64,000 nucleotides of DNA, from contig NZ_VAWE01000001.1 of assembly GCF_005795905.1 (NCBI RefSeq), positions 3,704,001-3,768,000 of the forward strand. The letters run 5' to 3'. The DNA is from Streptomyces marianii. GTDB taxonomy: Bacteria > Actinomycetota > Actinomycetes > Streptomycetales > Streptomycetaceae. A program made the position numbers and the translations under genes. Under the pieces are notes generated by a model. That model was not told the origin of the DNA. It saw only the letters and a list, made by a program, of their open reading frames with translations, and did not search any database. This document shows positions 44,696 to 54,509 of this stretch, one piece after another. Position 1 is the first letter of the stretch. The number at the start of each line of letters is the position of its first letter.

Positions 44696-47600
44696 CTAGC
44701 TTCCCCGGCGCCGGTCGTCCCCGTCGTCGTGCGGCCCCAGCAGTTCGTCCGCCAGGCTCGGCAGATCGTCGAGCGGGGTCTCCTCCGCCCAGTCGGAACG
44801 GCGGCGCGGCCGGCCGTCCTCGTCGACCTGGGGCAGCTCGCGCGTACGTTCCTCCTCCGCGGGGGCGGACGGCTCGTCATGGAAGAGGCCCGGCGGGACG
44901 CGGTCCGCAGGGCTCTCGCCCCGCACCGGCGGCAGCACCGCCGTCTCGTCGGCGGGGTCCCGGGACCCCGCCGCGTTACCCGGAGCCGCACCCCGCGTGC
45001 TGCTCGTGGTCCCCTCCGGAGGCTGCGGCACCTGAGGAAGGACCGTGGTCTCCGCGTCCTCCTTGGTCATGTCGATGCGCGGGCGCGGGGTCTCGACCGT
45101 CTGTGTGACGTCGTTCGCCCCCACCACGGGAGTGGGCACGGTCGTCTCGGCGGCCGAGGACTCAGCGGCGGCCGCGGCCGCCTCCGCCGCCCGGCGCGCC
45201 TCCTCCGCCCGCAGCAGGGCTTCCTCTGCCTTGCGCTGCTTCTCACGACGGCGCTCCTCGGCCTCGGCCCGCAGCCGGGCCTCCTCCTCGGCCTGCCGAT
45301 GGCGGCGCTCCGCCTCCTCCCGGCGGGTCTTCTCCTCGGCGTCGCGCCGGCGCCGCTCCTCCTCGGCCAGCCGCCGCTCCTCCTCGGCACGCTGCCTGGC
45401 CTCCTCCGCCTGCCGCTCGGCCTCCTGACGACGCGCTTCCTCCAGTTCGCGGCGCTTGCGCTCCTCCTCCTCAGCGCGCAGCTTCGCGAGTTGCGCCTGG
45501 CGCTCACGCTCCAGGCGCTCCTCCTCGGCCTTGCGGGCGGTCTCTTCCTCGGCCTTGCGCCGGGCCTCCTCCTCGGCTGCCTTCCGCGCCTCCTCCCGAG
45601 CCTTCACCTCGGCCTCGGAGAGCGGCAGCATCTGGTCGAGCCGATGCCGTACGACCGTGGTGACGGCCTCGGGCTCCCGGCCCGCGTCCACGACGAGGTA
45701 CCGGCCGGGGTCGGCGGCGGCCAGGGTGAGGAAACCGGCCCGGACGCGTCGGTGGAACTCGGCCGGCTCGGACTCCAGCCGGTCCGGTGCCTCCGTGAAC
45801 CGCTCGCGCGCGGTCTCAGGGGAGACGTCGAGCAGCACGGTCAGATGCGGTACGAGCCCGTCCGTCGCCCAACGCGAGATCCGGGCGATCTCGGTCGGGG
45901 AGAGGTCGCGGCCCGCTCCCTGGTAGGCCACGGACGAGTCGATGTAGCGGTCCGAGACGACGACGGCTCCGCGCTCGAGCGCGGGTCGGACGACGGTGTC
46001 GACGTGCTCGGCGCGGTCGGCGGCGTACAGGAGGGCCTCGGCTCGGTGGGACAGCCCGGCCGACGAGACGTCGAGCAGGATGGAGCGCAGCCGCTTGCCG
46101 ACGGGCGTGGCGCCGGGTTCGCGGGTGACGACGACCTCGTGCCCCTTGGCGCGGATCCACTCCGCGAGCGCCTCGACCTGCGTGGACTTTCCGGCACCGT
46201 CGCCGCCCTCGACGGCGATGAAGAAGCCGGTGGCCGCGGGTGCCTGGGCGGGGTCCGCACCGCGGCGGACCGCGTCGGCCAGATCGCGGCGCAGCGGCAC
46301 GCCGGACCGGTCGTCGGTCCTGGCGAGGACGATCACGGCCACGGGCAGCAGCAGTGCGCCGACCAGCATCAGTGTGAAGGCGGCGCCGCCGTGAGCGAAC
46401 ACGAACTCCCCGCTGGCCAGGCGGTGCGGACCGATGGCGGCGGCGAGCATCGGGGCGCCGACCGCGCCGAACCCGATGGCGACCCGGACGACGGCCTGCA
46501 GGTGCTCGGTGATCCTCGGCCGCCGGAACTCCTCGGTCTCCTGGTCGATCAGCGCGTGCCCGGTATGCGCGGCGACGCCTGCCGAACCGCCGGCGAGGAC
46601 CGCGAGGAACAGCACCGTCGCCGTGTCCGGGACGAGCCCCATCGCCAGCAGCGCCACGCCGCTGACGGCGATCACCAGCGCGAGGAGCCTGCGGCGGGAC
46701 AGTGCGGGCAGCACGCTCGGGGCGCCTCGGACACCGAGCACCGTGCCCCCGGTCAGGGCGAGCACGAACAAGGCGAACGCGGCCGGGCCGCCGCCCAGGT
46801 CACGTGCGTGCAGGACGGACACGGCGGATGCGGAGGCGACAGCCCCGGCGATCGCTGCGCAGGCCAGGACCAGCAGCGGGACGGCGCCGGTACGGCCCTT
46901 GTCGAGGCCGCTGCCGGTGGACGGGCGGCGCAGGCCCTCCAGCGGGGAACGGGGGCGCGGCGTCGGGGTGCCCGGGAGTTCGACGGCGGCCAGGACGGAG
47001 AGCGAAGCGGCGAAGAGGCCCGCCGCCACGTACGACCCGAGCGCGGCCTGGTGCACCGTGAACCACTCGACGCCGGTGCCGAGCAGATTGCCGATCAGCG
47101 TCGCCGCGAGCAGTGCGGCGGCGGCGGCGGGAATGACCGCGAAGGAGGTGCGGAGGGACAGCCTCCGAAGAGCGTCCTGGTGGTCCGGCAGCGGGCGTAC
47201 GGCCGCGCCTTCCAGCGGCGGCGGGGGCAGCAGCGCGGGAGCGGCGCTCTCCCGGGCGACGGTCCAGAAGCGTTCGGCGACGCCGACGACGAAGACCGTG
47301 GCGAGCACGTACGCCACAGCACTGTCCGGGGTCCAGTCGATCCACAGCGGGGCGATGACGAGCAGGGCGATACGGATGCCGTCGGCGCCGATCATGGTCC
47401 AGCGGCGGTCCAGCGGTCCGCCCGGCGCGGTCAGTGCGGTGAGCGGGCCGAGGAGTACGGCCCCGAAGAGGAACGTGGCGAGTATCCGGATCCCGAAGAC
47501 GGCTGCGACGGCGAAGGCGGCGCCCCGGTACCCGCCGCCGAAGGCTCCCTCGGCGACCGCCGTCTGGAGCGCCAGCAGGACCAGCACCAGGAGGGCGAGG

Positions 47601-47770
47601 GCGTCACCGATTCCGCCGACGACTTGCGCACTCCACAACCGGCGCAGCGCGGGTACACGCAGGAGCGACCGTACGGCGCGCTCGCGTGAGTCCGCGGCCA
47701 GTGCGTCGGCGGCACGTGCTTCGGGTTCAGAGGTGGGGCTCTGGGCCGTTGGCTGCTCGGCTCGCGTCAT
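44696..47770 (-). CDS. tmk: Thymidylate kinase fused to an MFS-like membrane domain and coiled-coil tail
   Basis: A 1024-residue protein of three parts. Residues about 35-490 hold many hydrophobic segments resembling a major-facilitator transporter. Residues about 513-715 are a dTMP kinase: P-loop EGGDGAGKSTQ, TREPGATPVGK, DRYIDSSVAYQGAGR and LLDVSPETARER. Residues about 725-880 are a highly charged Glu/Arg/Ala heptad-rich coiled coil, followed by an acidic Pro-rich tail. dTMP kinase makes dTDP for DNA synthesis and is normally about 210 residues. I recall similarly long versions in Streptomyces. The kinase domain would face the cytoplasm at the membrane; the purpose is unknown. Confidence 0.93.
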   Translation of the reverse strand: MTRAEQPTAQSPTSEPEARAADALAADSRERAVRSLLRVPALRRLWSAQVVGGIGDALALLVLVLLALQTAVAEGAFGGGYRGAAFAVAAVFGIRILATFLFGAVLLGPLTALTAPGGPLDRRWTMIGADGIRIALLVIAPLWIDWTPDSAVAYVLATVFVVGVAERFWTVARESAAPALLPPPPLEGAAVRPLPDHQDALRRLSLRTSFAVIPAAAAALLAATLIGNLLGTGVEWFTVHQAALGSYVAAGLFAASLSVLAAVELPGTPTPRPRSPLEGLRRPSTGSGLDKGRTGAVPLLVLACAAIAGAVASASAVSVLHARDLGGGPAAFALFVLALTGGTVLGVRGAPSVLPALSRRRLLALVIAVSGVALLAMGLVPDTATVLFLAVLAGGSAGVAAHTGHALIDQETEEFRRPRITEHLQAVVRVAIGFGAVGAPMLAAAIGPHRLASGEFVFAHGGAAFTLMLVGALLLPVAVIVLARTDDRSGVPLRRDLADAVRRGADPAQAPAATGFFIAVEGGDGAGKSTQVEALAEWIRAKGHEVVVTREPGATPVGKRLRSILLDVSSAGLSHRAEALLYAADRAEHVDTVVRPALERGAVVVSDRYIDSSVAYQGAGRDLSPTEIARISRWATDGLVPHLTVLLDVSPETARERFTEAPDRLESEPAEFHRRVRAGFLTLAAADPGRYLVVDAGREPEAVTTVVRHRLDQMLPLSEAEVKAREEARKAAEEEARRKAEEETARKAEEERLERERQAQLAKLRAEEEERKRRELEEARRQEAERQAEEARQRAEEERRLAEEERRRRDAEEKTRREEAERRHRQAEEEARLRAEAEERRREKQRKAEEALLRAEEARRAAEAAAAAAESSAAETTVPTPVVGANDVTQTVETPRPRIDMTKEDAETTVLPQVPQPPEGTTSSTRGAAPGNAAGSRDPADETAVLPPVRGESPADRVPPGLFHDEPSAPAEEERTRELPQVDEDGRPRRRSDWAEETPLDDLPSLADELLGPHDDGDDRRRGS

Positions 47771-47934
47771 TCGCCCAGCCTATCCGGAGGTGATTGCTCC
47801 CCGGAGGCCCCGCCCGAACAAACGGGCGGCGGCGCCCGAAACGGCGGAGGGGCGCCCCGTGGTCCTCCACAGGACGCCCTCTTGCCGGACGCTGGTGACG
47901 CCGGAGCCGCGGCCGCTCGCGAACCCGCTACGCG

Positions 47935-50787
47935 TTACTCGTCCGGGGACGACGTCTTCGCCGCCGCGGTCCTCCCGGCCGTCGTCTTCTTCGCGGCCGA
48001 CTTCGCCGTGGTCGTCTTCTTCGCCGTGGTCTTCCTGGCAGCCGTCGTCTTCTTGGCGGCCGTGGTCTTCTTCGCCGCGGTCTTCTTGGCCGTCGCCTTC
48101 TTCGCGGGAGCCTTCTTGGCGGCCTTCTTCGCCGGGCCCTTGGCGCGCTTCTCGGCGAGCAGCTCGTAGCCGCGCTCCGGGGTGATCGTCTCGACGCTGT
48201 CGCCGGTCCGCAGGGTGGCGTTGGTCTCGCCGTCGGTGACGTACGGGCCGAAGCGGCCGTCCTTCACCACGACGGGGCGCTCGCTCACCGGGTCGGTGCC
48301 CAGCTCCTTCAGCGGCGGCTTGGCGGCCGCGCGGCCACGCTGCTTCGGCTGGGCGTAGATCGCCAGCGCCTCGTCGAGCGTGATGTTGAAGATCTGGTCC
48401 TCGGTCTCCAGGGAGCGGGAGTCCGTGCCCTTCTTCAGGTACGGACCGTAGCGGCCGTTCTGGGCGGTGATCTCGACCCCTTCGGCGTCCTTGCCGACGA
48501 CGCGCGGCAGCGACATCAGCCTGAGCGCGTCCTCGAGGGTCACCGTGTCGAGGGCCATCGACTTGAAGAGGGAGGCGGTCCGCGGCTTGACCGCGTTCTT
48601 GCCGGTCTTCGGCGTGCCCTCGGGCAGGATCTCGGTGACGTACGGGCCGTAGCGGCCGTCCTTGGCGACGATCTCGTGGCCGGTCTCGGGATCCTTGCCC
48701 AGCTCGAAGTCACCGCTCGGCTTGGCCAGCAGTTCCTCGGCGAGCTCGACGGTCAGCTCGTCCGGCGCGAGGTCGGCCGGCACGTCGGCGCGCTGGTGGC
48801 CCTCCGCGTCCTTCTCGCCTCGCTCCACGTACGGTCCGTAGCGGCCGACGCGCAGCACGATGCCGCTGCCGACCGGGAAGGACGAGATCTCGCGGGCGTC
48901 GATCGCACCGAGGTCGGTGACGAGTTCCTTGAGTCCGCCGAGGTGGTCGCCGTCGCCGTTCCCGGCCTCGGCGGCCCCGCCGGTCCCCGTGCCCTCACCG
49001 AAGTAGAAGCGCCTCAGCCACGGCACCGCCTGGGCCTCGCCCCGCGCGATACGGTCGAGGTCGTCCTCCATCTTGGCGGTGAAGTCGTAGTCGACGAGTC
49101 GGCCGAAGTGCTTCTCCAGCAGGTTGACCACGGCGAAGGAGAGGAAGGACGGCACGAGTGCCGTGCCCTTCTTGAACACGTAACCGCGGTCGAGGATGGT
49201 GCCGATGATCGACGCGTACGTCGACGGGCGGCCGATCTCTCGCTCTTCCAGCTCCTTGACCAGGCTGGCCTCGGTGTAGCGGGCCGGGGGCTTGGTCGCA
49301 TGCCCGTCCGCCGTGATCTCCTCGGCGGTGAGCCGGTCGCCCTCGGCGACCTGCGGCAGCCGTCGCTCGCGGTCGTCCAGCTCAGCGTTCGGGTCGTCCG
49401 CGCCCTCGACGTACGCCTTCATGAAGCCGTGGAACGTGATGGTCTTGCCCGAGGCCGAGAATTCGGCGTCCCGGCCGTCGGAGCCGGTGCCGCCGATCCT
49501 GACGGTGACGGAGTTGCCGACCGCGTCCTTCATCTGGGAGGCGACGGTCCGCTTCCAGATCAGCTCGTACAGACGGAACTGGTCACCGGTCAGACCGGTC
49601 TCTGCCGGGGTGCGGAAGCGGTCGCCCGAGGGGCGGATCGCCTCGTGCGCCTCCTGGGCGTTCTTGACCTTCCCGGCGTACGTACGCGGCTTCTCGGGCA
49701 GGTAGTCGCCGCCGTACAGCTGGGTGACCTGCGCCCGGGCCGCCGTGACGGCGGTGTCGGAGAGCGTGGTCGAGTCCGTACGCATATAGGTGATGAAGCC
49801 GTTCTCGTACAGCTTCTGCGCGATCTGCATCGTCGCCTTCGCGCCGAAGCCGAGCTTGCGCGAGGCCTCCTGCTGGAGCGTCGTCGTACGGAACGGGGCG
49901 TACGGGGAGCGTCGGTACGGCTTGGACTCGACCGAGCGGACCGAGAACGCGGCGTTCTCGAGGGCCGCCTTCAGGGCGCGCGCGTTCGCCTCGTCGAGGT
50001 GGAGCACCTGGTCCGACTTGAGCCGTCCGTCCGGACCGAAGTCGCGGCCCTGGGCGACGCGCCGTCCGTCGACGGTGGACAGCCGCGCGGTGAAGGCCGC
50101 GGGGTCGGAGGCGTCACCGGCGCGGCCGGTGGAGAACGTGCCGGTCAGGTCCCAGTACTCGGCTGAGCGGAACGCGATGCGCTCACGCTCCCGCTCGACG
50201 ACGAGACGGGTGGCCACGGACTGGACACGACCCGCGGACAGTCGCGGCATGACCTTCTTCCACAGGACCGGCGAGACCTCGTAGCCGTAGAGGCGGTCGA
50301 GGATGCGCCGGGTCTCCTGGGCGTCGACCATGCGCTTGTTGAGCTCGCGCGGGTTGGCGACGGCCTCCTGGATCGCGGCCTTGGTGATCTCGTGGAAGAC
50401 CATCCGCTTGACCGGGACCTTGGGCTTGAGGACCTCCAGCAGGTGCCAGGCGATGGCCTCGCCCTCGCGGTCCTCATCGGTGGCGAGGTAGAGCTCGTCC
50501 GAGTCGGCCAGCTGCTCCTTGAGCTTTCTGACCTGAGCCTTCTTGTCGGCGTTGACGACGTAGATCGGCTGGAAGTCGTGCTCGACGTCCACACCGAGCC
50601 GCCGCACCTCACCGGTGTACTTCTCGGGGACCTCGGCGGCACCGTTCGGGAGGTCGCGGATGTGCCCGACGCTCGCCTCGACGACATAGCCGGGGCCGAG
50701 GTAGCCCTTGATCGTCTTCGCCTTGGCAGGCGACTCGACGATGACGAGTCGGCGGCCGCCCTGTGCGGTCTCGCTGGTCGGGGACAA
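47935..50787 (-). CDS. topA: DNA topoisomerase I
   Basis: A 950-residue type IA topoisomerase. It starts MSPTSETAQGGRRLVIVESP with the TOPRIM domain, DEDREGEAIAWHL, the nucleophile Tyr in FITYMRTDST near residue 331, and several C-terminal repeats containing RYGPYV. There is no four-Cys zinc-finger set; instead the tail is an Ala/Lys/Thr-rich repeat, as in other actinobacterial TopA, which tightens DNA binding. The start is TTG at 50787, giving the N-terminus I remember for the S. coelicolor protein; the open frame continues upstream without support. Relaxes negative supercoils. Confidence 0.95.
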   Translation of the reverse strand: MSPTSETAQGGRRLVIVESPAKAKTIKGYLGPGYVVEASVGHIRDLPNGAAEVPEKYTGEVRRLGVDVEHDFQPIYVVNADKKAQVRKLKEQLADSDELYLATDEDREGEAIAWHLLEVLKPKVPVKRMVFHEITKAAIQEAVANPRELNKRMVDAQETRRILDRLYGYEVSPVLWKKVMPRLSAGRVQSVATRLVVERERERIAFRSAEYWDLTGTFSTGRAGDASDPAAFTARLSTVDGRRVAQGRDFGPDGRLKSDQVLHLDEANARALKAALENAAFSVRSVESKPYRRSPYAPFRTTTLQQEASRKLGFGAKATMQIAQKLYENGFITYMRTDSTTLSDTAVTAARAQVTQLYGGDYLPEKPRTYAGKVKNAQEAHEAIRPSGDRFRTPAETGLTGDQFRLYELIWKRTVASQMKDAVGNSVTVRIGGTGSDGRDAEFSASGKTITFHGFMKAYVEGADDPNAELDDRERRLPQVAEGDRLTAEEITADGHATKPPARYTEASLVKELEEREIGRPSTYASIIGTILDRGYVFKKGTALVPSFLSFAVVNLLEKHFGRLVDYDFTAKMEDDLDRIARGEAQAVPWLRRFYFGEGTGTGGAAEAGNGDGDHLGGLKELVTDLGAIDAREISSFPVGSGIVLRVGRYGPYVERGEKDAEGHQRADVPADLAPDELTVELAEELLAKPSGDFELGKDPETGHEIVAKDGRYGPYVTEILPEGTPKTGKNAVKPRTASLFKSMALDTVTLEDALRLMSLPRVVGKDAEGVEITAQNGRYGPYLKKGTDSRSLETEDQIFNITLDEALAIYAQPKQRGRAAAKPPLKELGTDPVSERPVVVKDGRFGPYVTDGETNATLRTGDSVETITPERGYELLAEKRAKGPAKKAAKKAPAKKATAKKTAAKKTTAAKKTTAARKTTAKKTTTAKSAAKKTTAGRTAAAKTSSPDE

Positions 50788-50822
50788 CTTCGCTCTTCTC
50801 TCCGGTCGACGCTCGGTGGGCT

Positions 50823-50855
50823 CGTACGGCGTACAACGTACGGCGTACGGCCGTA
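50823..50855. promoter_or_regulatory. Repeats GTACGGCGTAC upstream of topA
   Basis: GTACGGCGTAC occurs twice (50824-50834 and 50838-50848), and an exact palindrome GTACGGCCGTAC covers 50844-50855, 36-70 bp before the topA start codon. They are in the topA promoter/leader. Streptomyces topA transcription responds to supercoiling; whether these repeats take part is inference. Confidence 0.45.
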
Positions 50856-51023
50856 CTGCACTTTGCTGTCGCTGCGGAGTGTGACGGTACAACCCGCCCC
50901 CGTGTCAAACGGCAAAAGCTCGCAACGGCCACTCGAACGGTAACCCGACTTCGGGCATTCCTGCCGCCCGGACTCCCATCGCGGACGCCGGGGAGTGGGG
51001 GCCGGACAAGGAGCGCGAGGCGG

Positions 51024-51221
51024 TCAGAGTCGGCTGAAGCACCAGACGCCGGCGAGCAGGAAGCCCGCGCCGAAGATCGTGGTGAGGGCGGCGGCCGTGG
51101 CGGGATTCACGCCGTGCGCGACCGGGGCCCGGTGCCGGACCCGCGCTCCCGTCCATATCAGCAGTGCGGCTCCGAACAGCGCGAACACCGCTCCCGCGAA
51201 GATCGCCGGACCGCTCTCCAT
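51024..51221 (-). CDS. Small membrane protein, function unknown
   Basis: A 65-residue protein with two membrane segments: FAGAVFALFGAALLIWTGA and LTTIFGAGFLLAGVWCF. GGGAG lies six bases before the ATG at 51221. The open frame extends upstream, but the ribosome site supports this start. No family recognised. It lies upstream of topA on the same strand. Confidence 0.65.
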   Translation of the reverse strand: MESGPAIFAGAVFALFGAALLIWTGARVRHRAPVAHGVNPATAAALTTIFGAGFLLAGVWCFSRL

Positions 51222-51762
51222 ACCCGTCTCCCATTTCTCGGCCTGCCCCGGGAGGCCCCGCGGCCGAGGCTCGCACCTCCGGGCGTCCCCCACTCGAATT
51301 CCAGGTGAACGCGACACGGGTTCACCCGGGCGGCGCCGCCCGGGGGCGATTTCCGGAGCAATGGCTTCCGAGAGGCGGGCGGGCGGGTGCCCGGGGCAGC
51401 CGGGACCCGGAGCGGCCCACCCGCCGGTTCCGCCGCGGACTCACCCGAGGCCGTGCAGACATGCGCACAATGGCCGGTTTCGTGCGGGAGCGATGGCTGA
51501 CGGGCGCCTCCCGGCCCAGCGGAAGGAGCCGCTCCGGCCCTGCGGACGGAGTGAGCCGCTTCGACGGCCCGAGCGCCGACGGGAGGGAACCCTGCCGGGC
51601 CGACGGCGGGAGCGCGTCGGTCCGGCGGCCGCACGGAGATGAGGAAGGAGCCGTTCCGCCGGCGGGGAGGCCCCGGTGAGCGGCCGGGCGGCGCACGGAA
51701 GGCCCCGGCACCTCGTGCGCCGGCGCGGACCGCTGCGGACGTCCGGGCCCCCGGCGCGTGGC
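51222..51762. other. Gene-free stretch upstream of the small membrane protein
   Basis: This 541-bp stretch contains long open frames in several directions, but all are Arg/Pro/Gly-rich and lack a ribosome site, as expected of GC-rich non-coding DNA. I see no RNA gene or convincing hairpin in it. Confidence 0.5.
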
Positions 51763-53280
51763 TCAGCCGCGTGGAGCGGCGGGCTCCAGGAAGCCCTCCT
51801 GCACCAGCAGCCTGATCGCCTCGGGCGTGCGGTCGCGCAGCAGCACCGGATCCTCGCCGACCAGCTGGGCGATGGCGTCGAGGATCCTGCCCGCGCTCAG
51901 CGTGCCGTCGCAGACCCCGGCGAAGCCTGCACCGACCGTGTCCACCTTCGTGGCCCGCCGCATACCGCGGCTCTGACGCAGCACGACGTGCTCGGGGTCC
52001 TCGGCGCCGGGCATCCCGACCTGCTCCTGCACCACCTCGTCCACGAGCACGAAGTGGTCGGCGAGCAGCGCCGCGTCGTCGTGCGTGCGCAGATAGTCCT
52101 GTCGGGCGAAGTGGGCCCGCACGGCTTCGCCGAGCGGCTGCTCGACCGGGTGGGGCCACTCCTCGACGACGACCGACGGCCGGTTTGAGTCCGTCTTCCG
52201 GAGGGTGATCCAGCCGAAGCCGACCGCCTTGGTCCCGCGCGCCTCGAACTCGTCGAGCCACTCGGCGTACCGCGCCGCGTAGGCGTCGGGAGCGGTGCGG
52301 TGGTCACCGCTGTCCCTGAGCCACAGCTCGGAGTACTGGGTCACGTCCTGCACCTCGCGCTGAACGATCCAGGCGTCGCAGCCCCGCGGCACCCAGGAGC
52401 GCACCCGCTCCTGCCACTCCTCCCCCTCCACGTGCTGCCAGTTTGCGAGGAACTGCGCGAACCCCCCTTGGTTCAGACGGTCCCCGGCCTGCTGGACGAG
52501 CGAGCGGCACAGATCGTCCCCGCCCATCCCGCCGTCCCGGTACGTGAGCCGGGCACCCGGCGAGATGACGAACGGCGGGTTCGACACGATCAGGTCGAAC
52601 GTCTCCGACCCGACCGGCGCGAAGAGGGAGCCCTCGCGCAGATCCGCCTCGGGAGCGCCGGACAGCGCCAGGGTGAGGCGGGTGAAGGCCAGGGCCCGTG
52701 GATTGAGGTCGGTGGCCGTGACCCGGGTGGCGTGCTGGGTGGCGTGAAGGGCCTGGATGCCGGAGCCGGTACCGAGGTCGAGGGCGGAGGACACCGGAGT
52801 GCGGACCGTGATGCCGGCGAGGGTGGTGGAAGCGCCGCCGACACCGAGGACGACGCCCTCGTCACGGCCGCTCGCGCCGCCGGCCCCGCCCACCGCGCAG
52901 CCGAGGTCGGAGACGATGTACCAGTCCTGCCCCTCGGGCCCGCCGTAAGGGCGGATGTCCACCGTCGCCCGGACGCCGTCGGCGGACTCGGCCACCCAGC
53001 CGTCTGCGAACGCCACGTCCAGAGGCAGCGCCTCCCGGACACGCTCGGGTGCCACCGGGTGCTGCAGCAGGAAGAGCCGTACGAGCGTCTCCAGCGGGGA
53101 CGCGCCGCGCGTGGCGCGCAGGGCCGGGACGGTCTCGCTGCGGGCGAGGGCGCTGTAGGCGGGCGCGCCGAGCAGTTCGAGCAGCCCGTCGGCGGTGAAG
53201 TCGGCGGCGAGCAGGGCGTCGCGGAGCCGGGCGGACTGGTCGGGAGCGGGAAGGCCTGCGGCAAGGCTGGTCGTACTCAC
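51763..53280 (-). CDS. Class I SAM-dependent methyltransferase (HemK/RlmG-like)
   Basis: A 505-residue protein. The N-terminal half (1-150) is a separate alpha/beta domain. The methyltransferase core has motif I ALDLGTGSGIQAL near residue 165, TATDLNPRA, and the catalytic motif SNPPFVIS near 235, which is typical of enzymes methylating N in Gln side chains or nucleobases. The C-terminal 130 residues are unassigned. The start is GTG at 53280, with a GGTGG stretch before it. The target (rRNA, release factor or other) is not clear. Confidence 0.85.
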   Translation of the reverse strand: MSTTSLAAGLPAPDQSARLRDALLAADFTADGLLELLGAPAYSALARSETVPALRATRGASPLETLVRLFLLQHPVAPERVREALPLDVAFADGWVAESADGVRATVDIRPYGGPEGQDWYIVSDLGCAVGGAGGASGRDEGVVLGVGGASTTLAGITVRTPVSSALDLGTGSGIQALHATQHATRVTATDLNPRALAFTRLTLALSGAPEADLREGSLFAPVGSETFDLIVSNPPFVISPGARLTYRDGGMGGDDLCRSLVQQAGDRLNQGGFAQFLANWQHVEGEEWQERVRSWVPRGCDAWIVQREVQDVTQYSELWLRDSGDHRTAPDAYAARYAEWLDEFEARGTKAVGFGWITLRKTDSNRPSVVVEEWPHPVEQPLGEAVRAHFARQDYLRTHDDAALLADHFVLVDEVVQEQVGMPGAEDPEHVVLRQSRGMRRATKVDTVGAGFAGVCDGTLSAGRILDAIAQLVGEDPVLLRDRTPEAIRLLVQEGFLEPAAPRG

Positions 53281-53390
53281 CCACCCATTCTCACCCGCGG
53301 CACTCCGCCTTCGCCGCCGCTGCCACGCGCACCCGAGCGACCGCGAGCCCATCCGGTTCAGTACACGGTTGGGTTGCAGCAGCCGGCTTC

Positions 53391-53432
53391 GCGGAGCGGG
53401 GGTCGCGGAACGGGGGTCACGGAACGGGGGTC
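53391..53432. repeat. 14-bp tandem repeat, three copies
   Basis: GCGGAGCGGGGGTC, GCGGAACGGGGGTC and ACGGAACGGGGGTC follow each other exactly at 53391, 53405 and 53419. They lie about 110 bp upstream of the methyltransferase start in the 317-bp gap 53281-53597, in which I see no gene. Confidence 0.75.
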
Positions 53433-53597
53433 ACGCGGGGGACGCCGTCGAGGACCACGGCGCTCCAGCCCCGCTGGACCGTGTCGTACCGCGGCCCGCC
53501 CCGGCGCGGCCGGCCGACGGAAAGGCGGATCACCGGCGTGGCAGGGCACCGGAAACAGTGCCAGGGGGTTCGTCCGTCGGCCGCGGCACCGGCTCGA

Positions 53598-54278
53598 CTA
53601 CTCGGACGTCCCCTTGGACGCCTCGGGCCCGGCGGATCCGGCCGACTTCGACGGGCCGGCCGCGTTCGACGGCTTGCTGCCGGGCTCGGAGGCGCCGTCG
53701 CCCGTGCCTGCGGGAGCGGTCGCCGACGGCTTCGCCCGCTGGCAGCCCTTCTGCTTCCCCATCGCCCGGCCCAGATCGCCGGACTGCAGCTTGCCGAGGG
53801 CGACCTGGTCCATCTTCTGGATCTTCTTCAGCCCGTTCGCGACATCCTGCAGGCCGTCCGCGAACTTCTGCTGGTTCTTCGGGTCGAGCGCGTCGACCTT
53901 CTTCTTGAGGTCGAGGTACGCCGTCGCGGTCGCGTTGAGCTCCTTGACCGCGTCCTGCCGGAGCTGCTCCTGGCCCTCACCGGGCGGGGAACCGGCGGCC
54001 TGCACCGCGGAGGCCAGCGCCTTGTTGGCGTCGGCGATGTCCTGGAATGCCTTGGAGTCGGCCGCCTGTATGTCGGCGGGCTTGCCGTCCACGGAGGTCG
54101 AGATGATCGCCTGCTGGGCGTCGGTCCGCTTCTGGATCTGCGGCCGCGCCTTGTCGCAGACGCTCTTCGCCCACGCGTCCACCTTGTCGCTGTCGCCTTC
54201 TCCACTGCAGCCCGTCAGCGCGAGCACCAGCACCGCACCGCCGGACACGGCGGCCGCGAGCTTCTTGTTCACCTTCAC
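53598..54278 (-). CDS. Small secreted lipoprotein
   Basis: A 226-residue protein with a lipoprotein signal (KKLAAAVSGGAVLVLALTGC; lipobox LTGC), a helical middle with repeated Ala/Lys/Asp/Gln, and a Ser/Pro/Gly-rich C-terminal tail. The start is GTG at 54278 with GAAGGG about nine bases upstream; a GTG two codons on is an alternative. No enzymatic motif is seen. Helical lipoproteins of this kind are common in Streptomyces, with unknown roles. Confidence 0.78.
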   Translation of the reverse strand: MKVNKKLAAAVSGGAVLVLALTGCSGEGDSDKVDAWAKSVCDKARPQIQKRTDAQQAIISTSVDGKPADIQAADSKAFQDIADANKALASAVQAAGSPPGEGQEQLRQDAVKELNATATAYLDLKKKVDALDPKNQQKFADGLQDVANGLKKIQKMDQVALGKLQSGDLGRAMGKQKGCQRAKPSATAPAGTGDGASEPGSKPSNAAGPSKSAGSAGPEASKGTSE

Positions 54279-54439
54279 CGGATCGGTCCCTTCCAAGGCT
54301 CTCGGCCCCGGAACATACACGGCCTCCGCACAACAATCCCGTGTCAAATGTCTGGCTTATTCCGATATGCAATTATTTGCCCCAGGAGAGACAAGGCTCA
54401 CCGCCGTCTCCGCTCCCGACCTGCGCCCGGGTGGGCGAA

Positions 54440-54475
54440 CGGGCGGGCATCGTGGTCGACCACGATGCCCGCCCG
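54440..54475 (-). terminator. Perfect 36-bp palindrome after hppA
   Basis: The sequence from 54440 to 54475 is an exact palindrome with 18-bp arms (centre CGTGGTCGACCACG). It lies 34 bp beyond the hppA stop and so probably ends the hppA transcript. No T-run follows. Confidence 0.72.
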
Positions 54476-54509
54476 TGCTGTGAGCAGGTGTTTCGTCCAG
54501 GTGAGAGCT

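Noticed and set aside
44434..44991. 185-residue minus-strand frame at the end of tmk
   Set aside because: It is out of frame with tmk, Arg-rich, and its end is made of the tandem repeat.
53358..53549. 63-residue minus-strand frame upstream of the methyltransferase gene
   Set aside because: No ribosome site or family; covers the 14-bp repeats.
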